DNA from: Prunus persica
Lineage: Eukaryota > Streptophyta > Magnoliopsida > Rosales > Rosaceae
DNA length: 64,000 nt
Assembly: GCF_000346465.2 (NCBI RefSeq)
Contig: NC_034009.1
Location: 24,163,090-24,227,089, forward strand
Direction of reading: 5' to 3'
A program made the position numbers and the translations under genes. The notes under the pieces were generated by a model. The model did not search any database and was not told the origin of the DNA. It was given only the letters and a program-made list of their open reading frames with translations. Positions 23,829-34,894 of the stretch are shown piece by piece. Each line of letters begins with the position of its first letter. The stretch's first letter is position 1.

Positions 23829-26800
23829 ATGGCGACTTTTTCTCCGTTCAAGATTGAAGGTCTTCTCGGCATGCTCACTATCAAATTGGATGATGAAAAC
23901 TATCTCAAATGGCGTTATCAAATTGAATCCATTCTGGAAGGTTATGACCTGTTTGGTCACTTCGATGGAACGCTATTTCCTCCTCCTAAGTTTGCCCTTG
24001 TGGATGAGGAAGGTGTCACTTCTACTATTACAGCTGCGTATCGTGAATGGTTGAGGGCTGATAAGGCGTTGCTTAGCTTACTCATTGCGACCTTGTCTGA
24101 TGAAGCGATTAAGTATGTGATTGGGAGTAAGACTGCTCGAGAGGCTTGGTTGAGCCTTACTGATCGCTACGCCACCGTCTCCCGTGCTCGCCTTAATCAT
24201 CTCAAAACAGAGCTTCAGATTGCTCAGAAAGGTGCTGATACAATTGAGAAATTTTTGCTTCGGCTTAAACATGTTTGCGACCAGCTTGCCATTGTTGGAG
24301 TCTCTGTGTCTGATGATGATCTCATGATTGCGGCCTTGAATGGACTCCCTGCTGAATACGATGTGATAAAGACCGTGCTTGTGGCTCGTGACACTTCCAT
24401 TTCGTTGAAAGATCTTCGTAGTCAACTACTTGCTACTAAGCAGAGTGTAGAGGCACGAGTTGTGTCTTCTCCGACTCCAATTCATGCTATGGTTCATCGT
24501 CATACCTCAACTACTTCTACTCCTGGAGTTACTCATGACACTGCTCTATCTGGGGGTGCTGGTTTACTTCCTACTCCTCTTGCCTTTTTCGGCACACAAC
24601 ATGGTTCTCGACCTTCTTTAGGCTTTTCTTTTGGTCGTGGTCGTGCATCCACGGGGCGCTATGAGAATCAAGGTTTTCAAGGTGGTAGGTTTCCTTCTAA
24701 TTTTACCCTAAGGCCTGGTGTGGTACCTGAGTGTCAAATTTGTAGTAAGCATGGACACACTGCTCCAAACTGTTACTATAGGAATTCTTCTTCTAATTTC
24801 TCCACTACTGTGATCTCTTGTCAGATTTGTGGCAAGAAGGGTCACAGTGCCTTAGACTGCCATCAACGTTCCAATTATGTGTTTCAAGGCTCTGCACCAC
24901 CTCCGACCTTGGCGGCTATGACAGCTCAGACCTCGTTTTCTCCAGACACAGTATGGATTGCTGACAGTGGTGCTAGTCATCATATGGTCTCTGATATGCA
25001 CATGCTGGAAACTGCTACACCTTGTGTTAATGAGGGGAAAGTTACAATAGGCAATGGTGCAGGTCTGGAAATTGATCATGTTGGGACTACTAGTATTCCA
25101 TGTGCTACTACTGCTCTTCAATTGCCTACTGTTTTTCATGTTCCTCATATAACTGCCAATCTTCTTTCAGTGCATCAATTGTGTAAGGACAATAATTGTC
25201 TCATTGCTTTTGATCAATTTGGTTTCTCAATACAGGACAAAATCAGCAAGCAAGTTCTTCTCACATGAAAAAGTGATCGAGGCTTGTATTTTCTTCCTAG
25301 CTCTTTAGCACTTCAGCATAAAAAGACAGAGGCAAAAGCTTATCTTGGACAACTTGTCAAATCTTCATTATGGCATGCTCGGTTAGGTCATCCTACTAAT
25401 ACTGTAGTTAAGCAAATGTTGAATAAATCTCACATTTCAGTTTGCGATGATAGTCAGTCTTTCATATGTCCTCATTGTTTGAGTAGGAAGATGCATCAAT
25501 TACCTTTTTCTCATTTTCATGGCAAGTCTACTGTTGCTTTTCATAGAATTCATAGTGATGTTTGGGGGTCATCACCATGTCAATCTTTGGATGGCTATCG
25601 GTATTATGTGTCATTCATAGATGAATGCACTGGTTTTGTATGGTTGTATCCTTTACATAATAAATCTGAAGTTTTTGCCAAGTTTGTTCATTTCTATGCC
25701 TTGGTTTCCAACCATTTTTTTGCTTCCATTAAGTTCTTTCAGAGTGACGGTGGGGGTGAGTATGTTAGCAAAGCATTCACTGATTTTTTGGCTTCTAAAG
25801 GGATTGTTCATCAGCTATCTTGTCCTTATACCTCTCAGCATAATGGCCTTGCTGAGCGGAAACATAGGCATTTGGTGGAAACTTCTCTTACTTTGATGAC
25901 TGCTGCTGCTTTACCACCTCAGTTTTGGTTTCATGCAACTACTCATGCCCTTTTTTTGATTAATCGTATGCCCAGTGTGGTGTTGGAGCATTTATCTCCT
26001 TATTATCGGTTATTCCGTCATGAGCCTAATATTAAGCACCTTAAAGTCTTTGATACTATTGTATATCCTTATCTCAAACCCTATAACAGTCATAAACTGC
26101 AGCCTAGGACTACACAATGTGTTTTTGTTGGAAATGCTGCTGGTTATAAGGAGGTTTTATGTTATGATAGATTGCAAGACAGGTGTATAGTCTCCAGACA
26201 TGTCATTCATGATGAGAATACTTATCCCTTCAAACTTCCAGAGTGTGCAAAGCCTCAATCACAACCTGTTCCAACATCCACACCTACTAGTTCTATTCCT
26301 CTTCTAGTATCTCATTTGCCTCTCCCCGTAGAACCACCACTATCTTCTCCCTCCTCTACTTCTCACCATCCTAATGTGCCTCTTAAGGATGCCGGTTCAG
26401 AATTACGCACTTGAGATTTTTCATTACAATCTTCTGATCATTTTGGGGATTCTTTAGCCTCTCAACTTCAAGTAGTGTCACTTCCTCTTGTCTCATCTTC
26501 TGGGGTTGATACTGGTTCACAGCTCGTAGCTACGGATGCATCTCCTTCTTCTCCTACTATATCTCTTCCTCTTAATACACATAGTATGCAAACTCGAGCA
26601 AAGTCTAGTATTTTTCAGAAAAATGACTTCCCTGATTATCAATGTTTTAGTACGTGTTTTCACATAGAGATGGATGAGCCAAATAGTTATAGGGTTGCTT
26701 CCTCTAGTCCTGATTGGATTAAAGCTATGACAGAAGAAATTGAGGCTTTACAGATGTAAGGAACATGGAGTTTGGTTCCTCCACCTCCTCACACCAACAT

Positions 26801-28220
26801 AGTTGGCAGTAAATGGATTTATAAGATCAAGCGGAATGCCGATGGCACAATATCAAGGTATAAGGCTAGGCTTGTTGCACAGGGGTTTAGCCATGAAACA
26901 GGTTTTGACTATACTGAAACATTTAGTTCAGTTGTTAGGCATACTATTGTCAGGATTATTTTGAGCATGGCTTCTATGAAAGGTTGGGGTCTTTGACAAT
27001 TAGATGTTAAAAATGCATTTTTGCATGGAGAGTTGGAAGAGGAAGTGTTTATGAGGCAACCACAGGGGTTTGAAGATCCTATACACCCTCATTTTGTGTG
27101 TAAATTGCGTAAGTCACTGTATGGCTTAAAACAAGCACCAAGGGCTTGGAACTCAAAGTTTACAGGGTATCTCCCAGCTATAGGATTCAGGGGCTCTCAT
27201 TCTGATCCTAGCTTGTTCGTGAAGTCTACAGAATCTGATCTAGATGTGTTACTTTTATATGTGGACGATATAATAATTACTGGTTCTAATGAGCAGCTCG
27301 TTTAATAAGTTATTGATGATCTTGGATCTGTGTTTGATATGAAAGACATGGGTAAATTGACTTACTTTCTTGGTCTGCAAGCGTCCTATCCTACACCTGG
27401 TGCAATCTTTGTCAATCAGACCAAGTACGCAAGGGATCTATTGCACAAGGCTGGTATGACTATATGTAAACCTTGTCCAACACCTTGTAAGCCACATACA
27501 CAGGTGTTGTCTACTGATGGTGAACCTTTGAAGGATCCTACTCTATATAGAAACATTGTTGGAGCTTTACAATATTTAACCTTTACCAGACCAGATATAG
27601 CGTATTCAGTAAACACAGTCTGCCAGTACATGACCAATCCAACTGAAGTTCATTTTCATACGGTTAAAAGGATATTGAGGTATATACAGGGTACTCTTAC
27701 ATATGGTATTCACTTTGGTCTTGGTCCTTGGCACTTGTCTGCATATAGTGATTCTGACTAGGCTGCGGACCCTTCTACCAGAAGATTTACAACATGCTAT
27801 ATTGTTTTCCTTGGTGCAAATCCAGTTTCATGGCAGTCTAAAAGGCAAGGATCTGTGTCTCGCAGCTCCACTGAGGCAGAATATCGAGCATTGGCTCATA
27901 CTGCAGCAGATTTAGCATGGATTCGTCAAGTGCTTGCAGATTTACATATGTGTCTTCCTACACCTCCTATCTTGTACTGTGACAATCTATCTGCATTGGC
28001 TTTTAGCTCCAATCCAGTGTTTCATTCACGTATCAAACATATGGATACTGATTTTCACTTCATGCGAGAAAGAGTTCAACGCAAAGATCTTGAAGTTCAG
28101 TATGTGCCAACAGAAGAACAGCTTGCAGATGTTTTTACAAAAGGATTGCACAGCCCCATATTTCTTAAGCATTGTACCAATCTCAGACTGAGGAACTCAG
28201 TTGAGCTTGAGGGAGGGTAA
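23829..28220 (+). pseudogene. Copia gag-pol polyprotein, interrupted by in-frame stops
   Basis: A single reading frame of about 1464 codons has no frameshift but stops at 25266 (TGA), 26412 (TGA), 26757 (TAA), 26994 (TGA), 27303 and 27306 (TAA TAA) and 27759 (TAG). Order: Gag; two CCHC knuckles (CQICSKHGHTAPNC and CQICGKKGHSALDC); protease DSGASHHM; integrase with HARLGHP, then D (HSDVWG), D (FQSDGGGEY) and E (LAERKHR); reverse transcriptase with [29 protein letters not shown] and YVDDIIITG; and RNase H with SSTEAEYRAL and ADVFTKGL. This is the Copia order (integrase before RT). At least five stops are explained by one C-to-T or G-to-A change. The element is inactive. Confidence 0.93.
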
Positions 28221-28221
28221 T

Positions 28222-28456
28222 TGTATAAACCATTTGTATAACAGCTAAGCTGAGTCAGCACTAGATTAGTTATGGTGTCACGTGCTGTTAGTTAAGTTGT
28301 TACTGTGTTGTTTAGAAGCTAAGCAGAGCTAAGGCTAAGTATATAATGTAATCTCTCTGTAGAAACTGATTAACAAATACGATTCAAGAAATACAATTCC
28401 CTCTGAAATTTCCTTTCTTCTTCTTCCTCTTCTCTTCAGTATCATGTATGTTATCA
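28222..28456 (+). repeat. 3' LTR of the Copia element
   Basis: 235 bp starting right after the polypurine tract and the polyprotein stop. Its last 105 bp match 23396-23500 almost base for base (for example TCTCTCTGTAGAAACTGATT). It contains AGTATATAATGTAATC, a likely TATA box. Confidence 0.9.
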
Positions 28457-28458
28457 TG

Positions 28459-28531
28459 ATAAACCGTGTAGATTATTTCACCATAAAGTGGTTTCACATT
28501 CATGAAATAGTACATCTAATCTACACTGGTT
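28459..28531. repeat. Short fold-back (about 73 bp)
   Basis: AACCGTGTAGATTA at the left is mirrored by TAATCTACACTGGTT at the right, with a smaller inverted pair (TTTCACC / CATGAAA region) inside. It sits between the Copia 3' LTR and the NPC fragment. It could be a tiny MITE relic or a structured leader. Confidence 0.5.
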
Positions 28532-28577
28532 AACCAATCAGATTCGGTTCTCATATCCATCACCATAGTGACAAAAA

Positions 28578-28880
28578 TGGCTTCAGAGTCGAGCAGCAGC
28601 AACAGCAGCAGCCCCATCAAAACGGTGGTCGTTTTGGTGCAAGAGAACCTTCGACCACATGCTGGGGTGGATGAAGTCCCTAAATCCAGAGATTAACGGC
28701 GTCACCGGATCCGAATCCAACCTCATTTCCACTTCCGACCCGAACTCCACCCAAGTCTTCTTCGACGACAGCGCCGCCTACGTCGACCCAGACCCGGGCC
28801 ACTCCATCCAAGCCATCTAAGAGCAAGTGTTCGGCGATCCGTGGACGGAGGCCTCCGCTTCCAAAACGCTGACAACATCC
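28578..28880 (+). pseudogene. Non-specific phospholipase C (NPC) 5' fragment
   Basis: The start of an NPC gene. [20 protein letters not shown] and VQEN are followed, after a small deletion and frameshift near 28650, by [20 protein letters not shown], then [15 protein letters not shown] and, past a TAC-to-TAA stop, EQVFGDPWTEASASKTLT. NPC enzymes hydrolyse phospholipids to diacylglycerol; this piece covers only the N-terminus and is broken. The GC content is well above its surroundings. It lies inside the 11.9-kb LTR element and was probably captured from a host gene. Confidence 0.85.
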
Positions 28881-28979
28881 GACTCACCGCCACGCTACCC
28901 CAAGCTCGTCCGAGCAAAAGAATTTTCTAGGTTCGTGGAAGTCGTGAGCACTAAAACACAAACCCCATAATCTACCAAA

Positions 28980-29280
28980 ATGACGACTGTCCCATCGGAC
29001 TGGAAGTACCGGCGCAGCCCCAAAACTCCGCTCCTGCCCCAGAAGCACGACGACCATGACTCCGCCGAGGTCGGTTTCAATGACGCGTCGTTTTCCGGAG
29101 CCGTCTTCAACATGTCGACGACAATCGTTGGAGCCGGGATCATGGCTCTGCCAGCTGCGGTTAAGCAGTTGGCCTGATTCCGAGCCTAATTCTGATCGTT
29201 ATAGGGGCTATGTTGACTAGTCGTCCATCGACATGATCATGCGGTTCACGCAAGCTTCCAAGACAGCCTCGTATTCAGGT
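28980..29280 (+). pseudogene. AVT6-type amino-acid transporter, 5' fragment
   Basis: The N-terminal exon of an amino-acid/auxin permease-family transporter. PKTPLLPQKHDDHDSAEVGF, then ASFSGAVFNMSTTIVGAGIM and ALPAAVKQL are followed by a one-base deletion near 29172, after which SIDMIMRFTQASKTASYS is readable in another frame. A probable splice donor (TCAG before GTACGG) follows. A matching downstream piece is at about 29922-30000. The intron-containing arrangement shows it derives from genomic DNA rather than an mRNA. Nonfunctional. Confidence 0.8.
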
Positions 29281-29484
29281 ACGGACCCATGAATTTTATG
29301 TCGTAGGGTCATAGTGTACAATGGAGGATTTGGGGATTAAAGGCTTGGTGGAGAAGAGGGTTGTGTTGGGTGGAGGTTGGGGATTTAGGTTTGAGGGTTT
29401 AGAAAATAGGTGTTTTGGAGATGAAAACTTGGGAGGAAGGTCTGTGCAGCATATATACAATCAGTTCTTTTTTTTTTTTTTAAA

Positions 29485-29750
29485 AGACCTGGACCAAAAC
29501 GACGTCGTTTTGGCCAGGTCTTTTAAAAAAAAATTCATTACTGCTGGTCCAAAACGACGGAGTTTTGGCCAGCGAGTTTTTAAAAAAAAAATTTGCTGCT
29601 GGTCCAAAACGACGTCGTTTTGGCCAGCGCGTTTTTTAAAAAAAATACGTTGGGCTGGTCCAAAACGACACCATTTTGGCCAACCCCTTTTTTTAAAAAA
29701 ATTAGAAGCTGGGCCAAAACAACGCCGTTTTGGCCAGCTTCTTTAAAACA
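29485..29750. repeat. Array of five palindromic units (AACGACGTCGTT core)
   Basis: Five units of about 50-60 bp occur, each an inverted pair GGTCCAAAACGAC / GTCGTTTTGGCC separated by T/A runs (TTTTTAAAAAAA). The first and third units are perfect palindromes across ACGACGTCGT; the others carry point differences. They lie in what was the intron of the AVT6 fragment. In one frame the array translates into a repeated FGQ...FKKK pattern, which is a by-product. Confidence 0.85.
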
Positions 29751-29921
29751 AAAAAACAGATTTCCTGTTCAGCTTCTTCTTCCTCAGTATCTGCAACTCC
29801 TCCCTTCAGCCATTCATGGGGTCACACCCAATTCAAAGGGACCTTCTACTTTGCTTTCATGGAGTCCATATGGTTGTTTAACCCCATTGACCCCATTGTG
29901 GGTCCGTCCCTGCTCATATTC

Positions 29922-30003
29922 GGGTCTGGTCGGCGACGCTTTCGGTGGCCCCGGACTAACCCTCTTCCAGCTGTCGTCATCAACAACTTGGGCATGATCA
30001 TCA
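29922..30003 (+). pseudogene. AVT6-type transporter, second exon fragment
   Basis: Reads GLVGDAFGGPGLTLFQL and, after a frame change, VVINNLGMIII, which continues the transporter sequence that ends SYS at 29280. It is cut off soon after, with AT-rich sequence beyond 30040. Confidence 0.75.
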
Positions 30004-30169
30004 TCCCAAGTACTGATGAAAAGGGAATATGAATCAGAGCCTGCGATTTGAAAAAAATTTAATTAAAAAATTAAAAAATTAATAATAATCATAAAACAAC
30101 ACCAAAAGGGAGATAAGTAAACATATTATCAGTGTAAGGCCGTTAATAATATTAACATTTTTTTTATTT

Positions 30170-30620
30170 TCTTCGGTGGTAGTTTTATTCCCATAGTTAT
30201 TTTATTTACTGCATGCTGTAGGTTTATTACCTATACAATTTATTTGTTGTATGGTGCAAGTTTATTATCCATACAACAATATTTATTTAAAAGTGGCGCG
30301 GGTTTATCATCCACACAACTCCCTTTACTTTTATTTAAAAGTATAGAGTAGAATTAGTGTTCATAAAAGCACATTTACTTTACCGCACATTTACTTTTAT
30401 TTAAGGTATGGTGCGAGATTAATTTCCATATAGCAAGCAATTTACTTTATTGTACATTTACTTTTATTTAAGATATAGTGTGGGATTAACGTCCATACAG
30501 CAAGCAATTTATTTTATCGCACATTTAATTTTATTTAAGGTATAGTGCGGGATTATCGTCCATACCAGCAATTTATTTTCAAGCAATTTATTTTATGAAT
30601 TAATTGCGCTATTTGATGAG
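30170..30620. repeat. AT-rich tandem array
   Basis: About six diverged copies of a unit of roughly 60-75 bp contain TTTATTTAAGGTATAGTGCGG, GGATTAACGTCCATACAGC (or variants) and AAGCAATTTA. Noncoding. Confidence 0.65.
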
Positions 30621-33600
30621 TTTGTACAGTTTGCAGATCAGGACCAGAAGTTCCTTGATCCTCATCATACAACTACATCAGGACTTGAAGATCCTTGATG
30701 ATGATAATGATATAAGAGCTGGCAGTCTCTCCGATACTATATTTGTAAACAAGATATCGGACTTGAAGATCCTTGATCCTTGACATGTAAATAAGGACCT
30801 AGAGTTCCTTGATAATGTAAAAGTACCGTATTTGTTAATACGTTGTACACATGAATAATAACTGTACTGGCAAATGTACTGTACGCATGAATAGATACGT
30901 ATTCATGACATGATGAATAGTACTATATACATGAATAGTGATGTATACATAAATATTAACCATTTTGGATAAACCGTCACTATATATAAAAGGGAACCTA
31001 TAGTTCCTTAAACTCATCGATGAGCAATTAAATGAGATGCCAGAAGTTCCTCAAAATATGGACAATTATGTAAGGGCTTGAAGTCCCGAAATATGTATAG
31101 AAAATTGTAAAAATGTCCATGCCATGAGAATATGTGATTTTGGCCCGAAGTTCAAAATCTGACAATATTGAGAACCTGAAAGTTCCAACTGTTAAATGAA
31201 CAACCCTTGAGGTATTATTGCAAATTGTGGTACACCAAATATTTCTTTGGCATAAGAAAATGGTGAATTTAATAAAGTTTGATTATGTTATAATCGACAC
31301 CTCAAGGAAGAAATATTGTGAATTCCGGTTGTTAAGAATACATCGTAAAATGGATAATATCATGATAAACCTCAAAGGATCAATTGAGGCTCCCCATATA
31401 TTTTGTTATATTATATGATCTGGGCTGGAAGCTCATGGATCCAAATATATGAGAGATCCCGAACCTGAAATTTTGGGTATATAGTAGTTAATTCTCTTTA
31501 CTACTATATTGCATTATTATCATGTCTTTTGCTCAATTTACCTCATGCCTATTTGAAAAAGGCAAATAAATTATGAGGTTGTGTTTGGCTCGGGCCAGAA
31601 GTTCCGGAATCACATGCATTGAAATATGTAATTTGAGAGATTTGTTGTGGTTATTTGAACCTATAAGGCATAAGGTTCCAAATCGTCATTTTGGAAAGAC
31701 GTGAAAACCATAGGTGCAAGTTTAAGAATTTTCCCAATTATTATAACAGAAAAGTCTTAGAAAAGCTGAATTTTTAGAAAATAGAGAAGTTGAGTTGAAA
31801 CGCAGTTACTCCAATCAGGTCTTGAGGCAACATCTATAGATGAAAATGTGGCAACGTTTCCAGGATCCCAATATTATCTCGGATCCCCATATTCTCTTTT
31901 TCTTTCCCAGATTCCAAAACTTCACGCGGCCTCAAATAATGTCTGTCGGCACTTTCGGCGTTTCCAAAGATTACTTTCGTCAAAGCCGATCTTGCTTTGC
32001 GAATCTCATGGAGCTACTTTTTCAAAAGCACCTTGAGAAAATCGCAAATTTCTGTGGTTAATTTGAGATCCACCGAACCTAACTATTCCTCTCATTTATG
32101 TATAAATGTGTTACTAACGAAATTTTCTTTGCAAAATACATCTAGTTTTCTCCATATCTAGTGATGCAATATCCACCTGTTTTTCTTATTAGTGAGCACT
32201 CAATGTGCTTGAGAAGCGAGACTATCTCTGATCATCCATTTAGGAAGCGAGACTATCCCTGATCACGTTTCTGCTACATCAGGGAATTGTAAAGACAACC
32301 ACATGCTCTAATCTCCTGAAGTTTTTCTAGAATAGAAGAAATGAGAGTTTGTTGTTTGCTCCCACCAGCTTCCTTCCTTGATTGCTTGCCTTATCCTACA
32401 ATTAATATCACAATTTTTTGCATTTTTTCTCTTTTTATAACTCTTTGTTCATAAGAGATTTTATTTCTTTAGAACGAACATCTGAAGAAAGAATCCATGA
32501 AGTGATCCTAACTCTGAGGGTTATTTGTTTTGACAGAGACAAAAGAGTTGTAATTTTTGCTCTTGCAAGATATAACTAGATCATCAAGCATTACACTATA
32601 TTTGCTGAGCCGATACGAGCTTGAATGATATTTGAGCAAGGTTTCTCCTACCTAAGGATGTAAGCAATACTTGTGTTATTTCATGTTTGTACTCTTATTT
32701 CGATATTTTGTACAACATCCTTGAGGGTAACCAAATGGGGAGATAAGGCTGTTCCAGAAGAACGCCATGCAAATGACCATTCCAGAAGAATGACTTGCAT
32801 TATAGATCGTTCCAGGAGAACGACTTGTATTATGACTATTCTGGAAGAATGGCTTGTATCATTCTGATATGTTTCATGAATTATTAATGCAAATTTCACA
32901 GATTGCAAGATGAATACATTAATGATACACTGCATAGATTAAAATCCAATAAGAACATAACATGGGTATAGCAGTGATTAATATGATGCACACATGTTGC
33001 GTAGCAAATGATATGGATTGAAGTCCCGAAAGGACAATCCTTTAACATGTCAATATTGATACAGTGCATGCCTAATGCGTAGTAGACATGTATGTATTAA
33101 TCTGTGGCATGCCTACAACATGGCAGATATATGGGTTCTAAATGTTCCAACTCCCAAAATGGAGATTATCCACGCCCTATTGTAAAACAACGCTCCATTG
33201 GAGGTTATGATTTACATTTTCACATAATTCATCTTATAAGAGATGTCTGTCTGGAAAGAGACAATAAAAATCCCCTGAAGTGGCTTGGGTACCCAAAAAG
33301 TAAAGAAATGCTTATAATAGATGCATGCGCATGCGCATGAGAATTGTGGGATCATGAATTGATGAATGACAATTTTTGGTTTTGGAGTAGCTATTCAAAT
33401 CATCAATGAGCTGTGTTGATTGGAACCACGTTCAATTATTAGATGTCGACAATATCATTGGCCAAAATGGAAAGAGGCAATTCCATTACATATGAGAATG
33501 AACGTGAAAGAACAAACCCATAGTACGAACCCCGAAAGATGTTAATATTGAAAGTTATACTTGGGTGTTCAGAATAAAAGGGAATATGACCACTTTGTAT

Positions 33601-34683
33601 AACACAATGTTTCTGGCAGAAACAAGGAATGTTGGTTTCTCCATATTTACAAATTCAATTGTGCCCCCTTACTGCACATTTACGAAGACCAACATGTTAT
33701 CTTTAAAGGTTCTTAATTGCACGGAGCATATTGCCAGAAGCGATTCCCTAAAAGATGTATAAATAGATGGGTTAAAGCTATATAATGTGTCATAAAGTAT
33801 AATCCCTTAAATAAAATCCTTAAAAGGATTGAAATTACATTAAGTAAGTCCCTGAAGGACATGTGCCTGAAGCACAAAACTTGTACTCAATTCTAAATAC
33901 GCATAAATTGCCTCAGTGAGTACATTGATTATAATGTGTTTGCAACACATTAAAACTCCTAAAGAGTTCAAGAAATATTTGTCTAGACCTGAAGATCGAG
34001 CATTATGCCAATGAGATTTTTGCTTATACTAAGAAAGTATTGAAGCATTTTTATGTGGGTTAACTGTTTGGCACTTAAATATTTTTCCATAAGTATACTA
34101 GACTAGACATTGTATTTTTCAGATACAGCTCAGTTCCATCACCACCATTTTGGGATGATGTGAGGCATATTTGATGCTATCTTCGCATAACCCCATATAC
34201 GAGCATATTCTTTTCAAGTAAACTTACAAATAGCCCTTATTTTGTGGGATAAGCGGACTCTGGAAATTTCTATGGTCGCTGACTGGAAAAAGCTAGTCAT
34301 GAAGGTTTCAAGGGGAGATATTCTTCAGGGAGAGCATCCAACAATATTACAAGATTGACTCACAGAAGCAGTGTCAACTATGATATTCAGAAAGATGATC
34401 AACATTATGGCTTACAGATATTTTTCCAAGCATCAGGGGGAGCGTGCTATCAATAAAGACATTCACACACTGTACTCTTTGTCCTTCATCCAGGTTTTTA
34501 TCCCACTGGATTTTTCCTGGCAAGGTTTTAACGAGGCAGTGTCACACGCAATATACACAGAATTTTATGTTACACATGGTTATGTACTCTTTTTCCCTTC
34601 AACCAGTTTTTTGTCCTACTGGGTTTTTACTGGCAAGGTTTTTAACGAGGCATATTCCATACATGATGGTCTCCAAGGAGGAG
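30621..34683. other. Decayed interior of the LTR element
   Basis: No ORF of recognisable function. Short phrases recur: GGACTTGAAGATCCTTGAT (30640-30800), GAAGTTCC words (30,6xx-31,6xx), GGAAGCGAGACTATC (two copies near 32210 and 32240), and a roughly 36-bp repeat of TTCCAGAAGAATGACTTG type at about 32748-32865. The end (34460-34683) is Copia-type 3' untranslated sequence with two similar blocks containing CTGGCAAGGTTTTAACGAGG. Confidence 0.6.
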
Positions 34684-34889
34684 TGTTATAAAATGATGAA
34701 AGTGGAGCCCGTATGTCGGAAGGATATTTCCCTACACCTTCATATACTTTCATTTCCTCGCCAAAGCCTTTGCCTATAAAATAAGGCATACTTCTCATTT
34801 GTGATCGACTGAAAATGACTGAATGAAAACATCAGTTCCTATAATTTCTCTATCTAAATTCTCTCTTCAATTCCTTTAGTTTTATAACA
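34684..34889 (+). repeat. 3' LTR of the 11.9-kb element
   Basis: 206 bp, starting TGTTATAAA and ending TTTATAACA. It is followed by the CATAG duplication (34890-34894) and then by GTTGCTTGAGACAAAAATAA, which continues the flanking sequence. Confidence 0.88.
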
Positions 34890-34894
34890 CATAG

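Larger units (their letters stand above)
23396..28456 (+). mobile_element. Decayed Ty1/Copia retrotransposon with truncated 5' LTR
   Basis: The 3' LTR (28222-28456, 235 bp) starts TGTATAAACC and ends GTTATCA. The 5' LTR keeps only its last 105 bp (23396-23500). A primer-binding site TGGTATCAAGAGC (23501-23513, initiator-Met tRNA type with one extra A) follows the 5' LTR, and a polypurine tract GAGCTTGAGGGAGGG precedes the 3' LTR. Between them is one gag-pol frame. With the 5' end of its LTR lost, no target duplication can be checked. Confidence 0.88.
23004..34889 (+). mobile_element. LTR retroelement, 11.9 kb, CATAG target duplication
   Basis: Flanked by near-identical LTRs (23004-23206 and 34684-34889) and by CATAG on both sides (22999-23003 and 34890-34894). 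Before the 3' LTR come a purine-rich tract CCAAGGAGGAG and a run of text typical of Copia 3' untranslated regions (CACTGGATTTTTCCTGGCAA near 34505, with a similar copy near 34620). No polyprotein of its own is recognisable: the interior holds a foreign Copia element, host-gene fragments, tandem arrays and decayed sequence. The empty target site survives in the tandem duplicate at 36920-36924. Confidence 0.85.

Noticed and set aside
29321..29746. 141-codon frame with repeated FGQ/FKKK
   Set aside because: A by-product of the palindromic array and its T/A runs.
30180..30620. CRISPR-like spaced repeats
   Set aside because: Repeats are AT-rich, diverged and directly tandem in a plant retroelement; no spacers and no cas genes.
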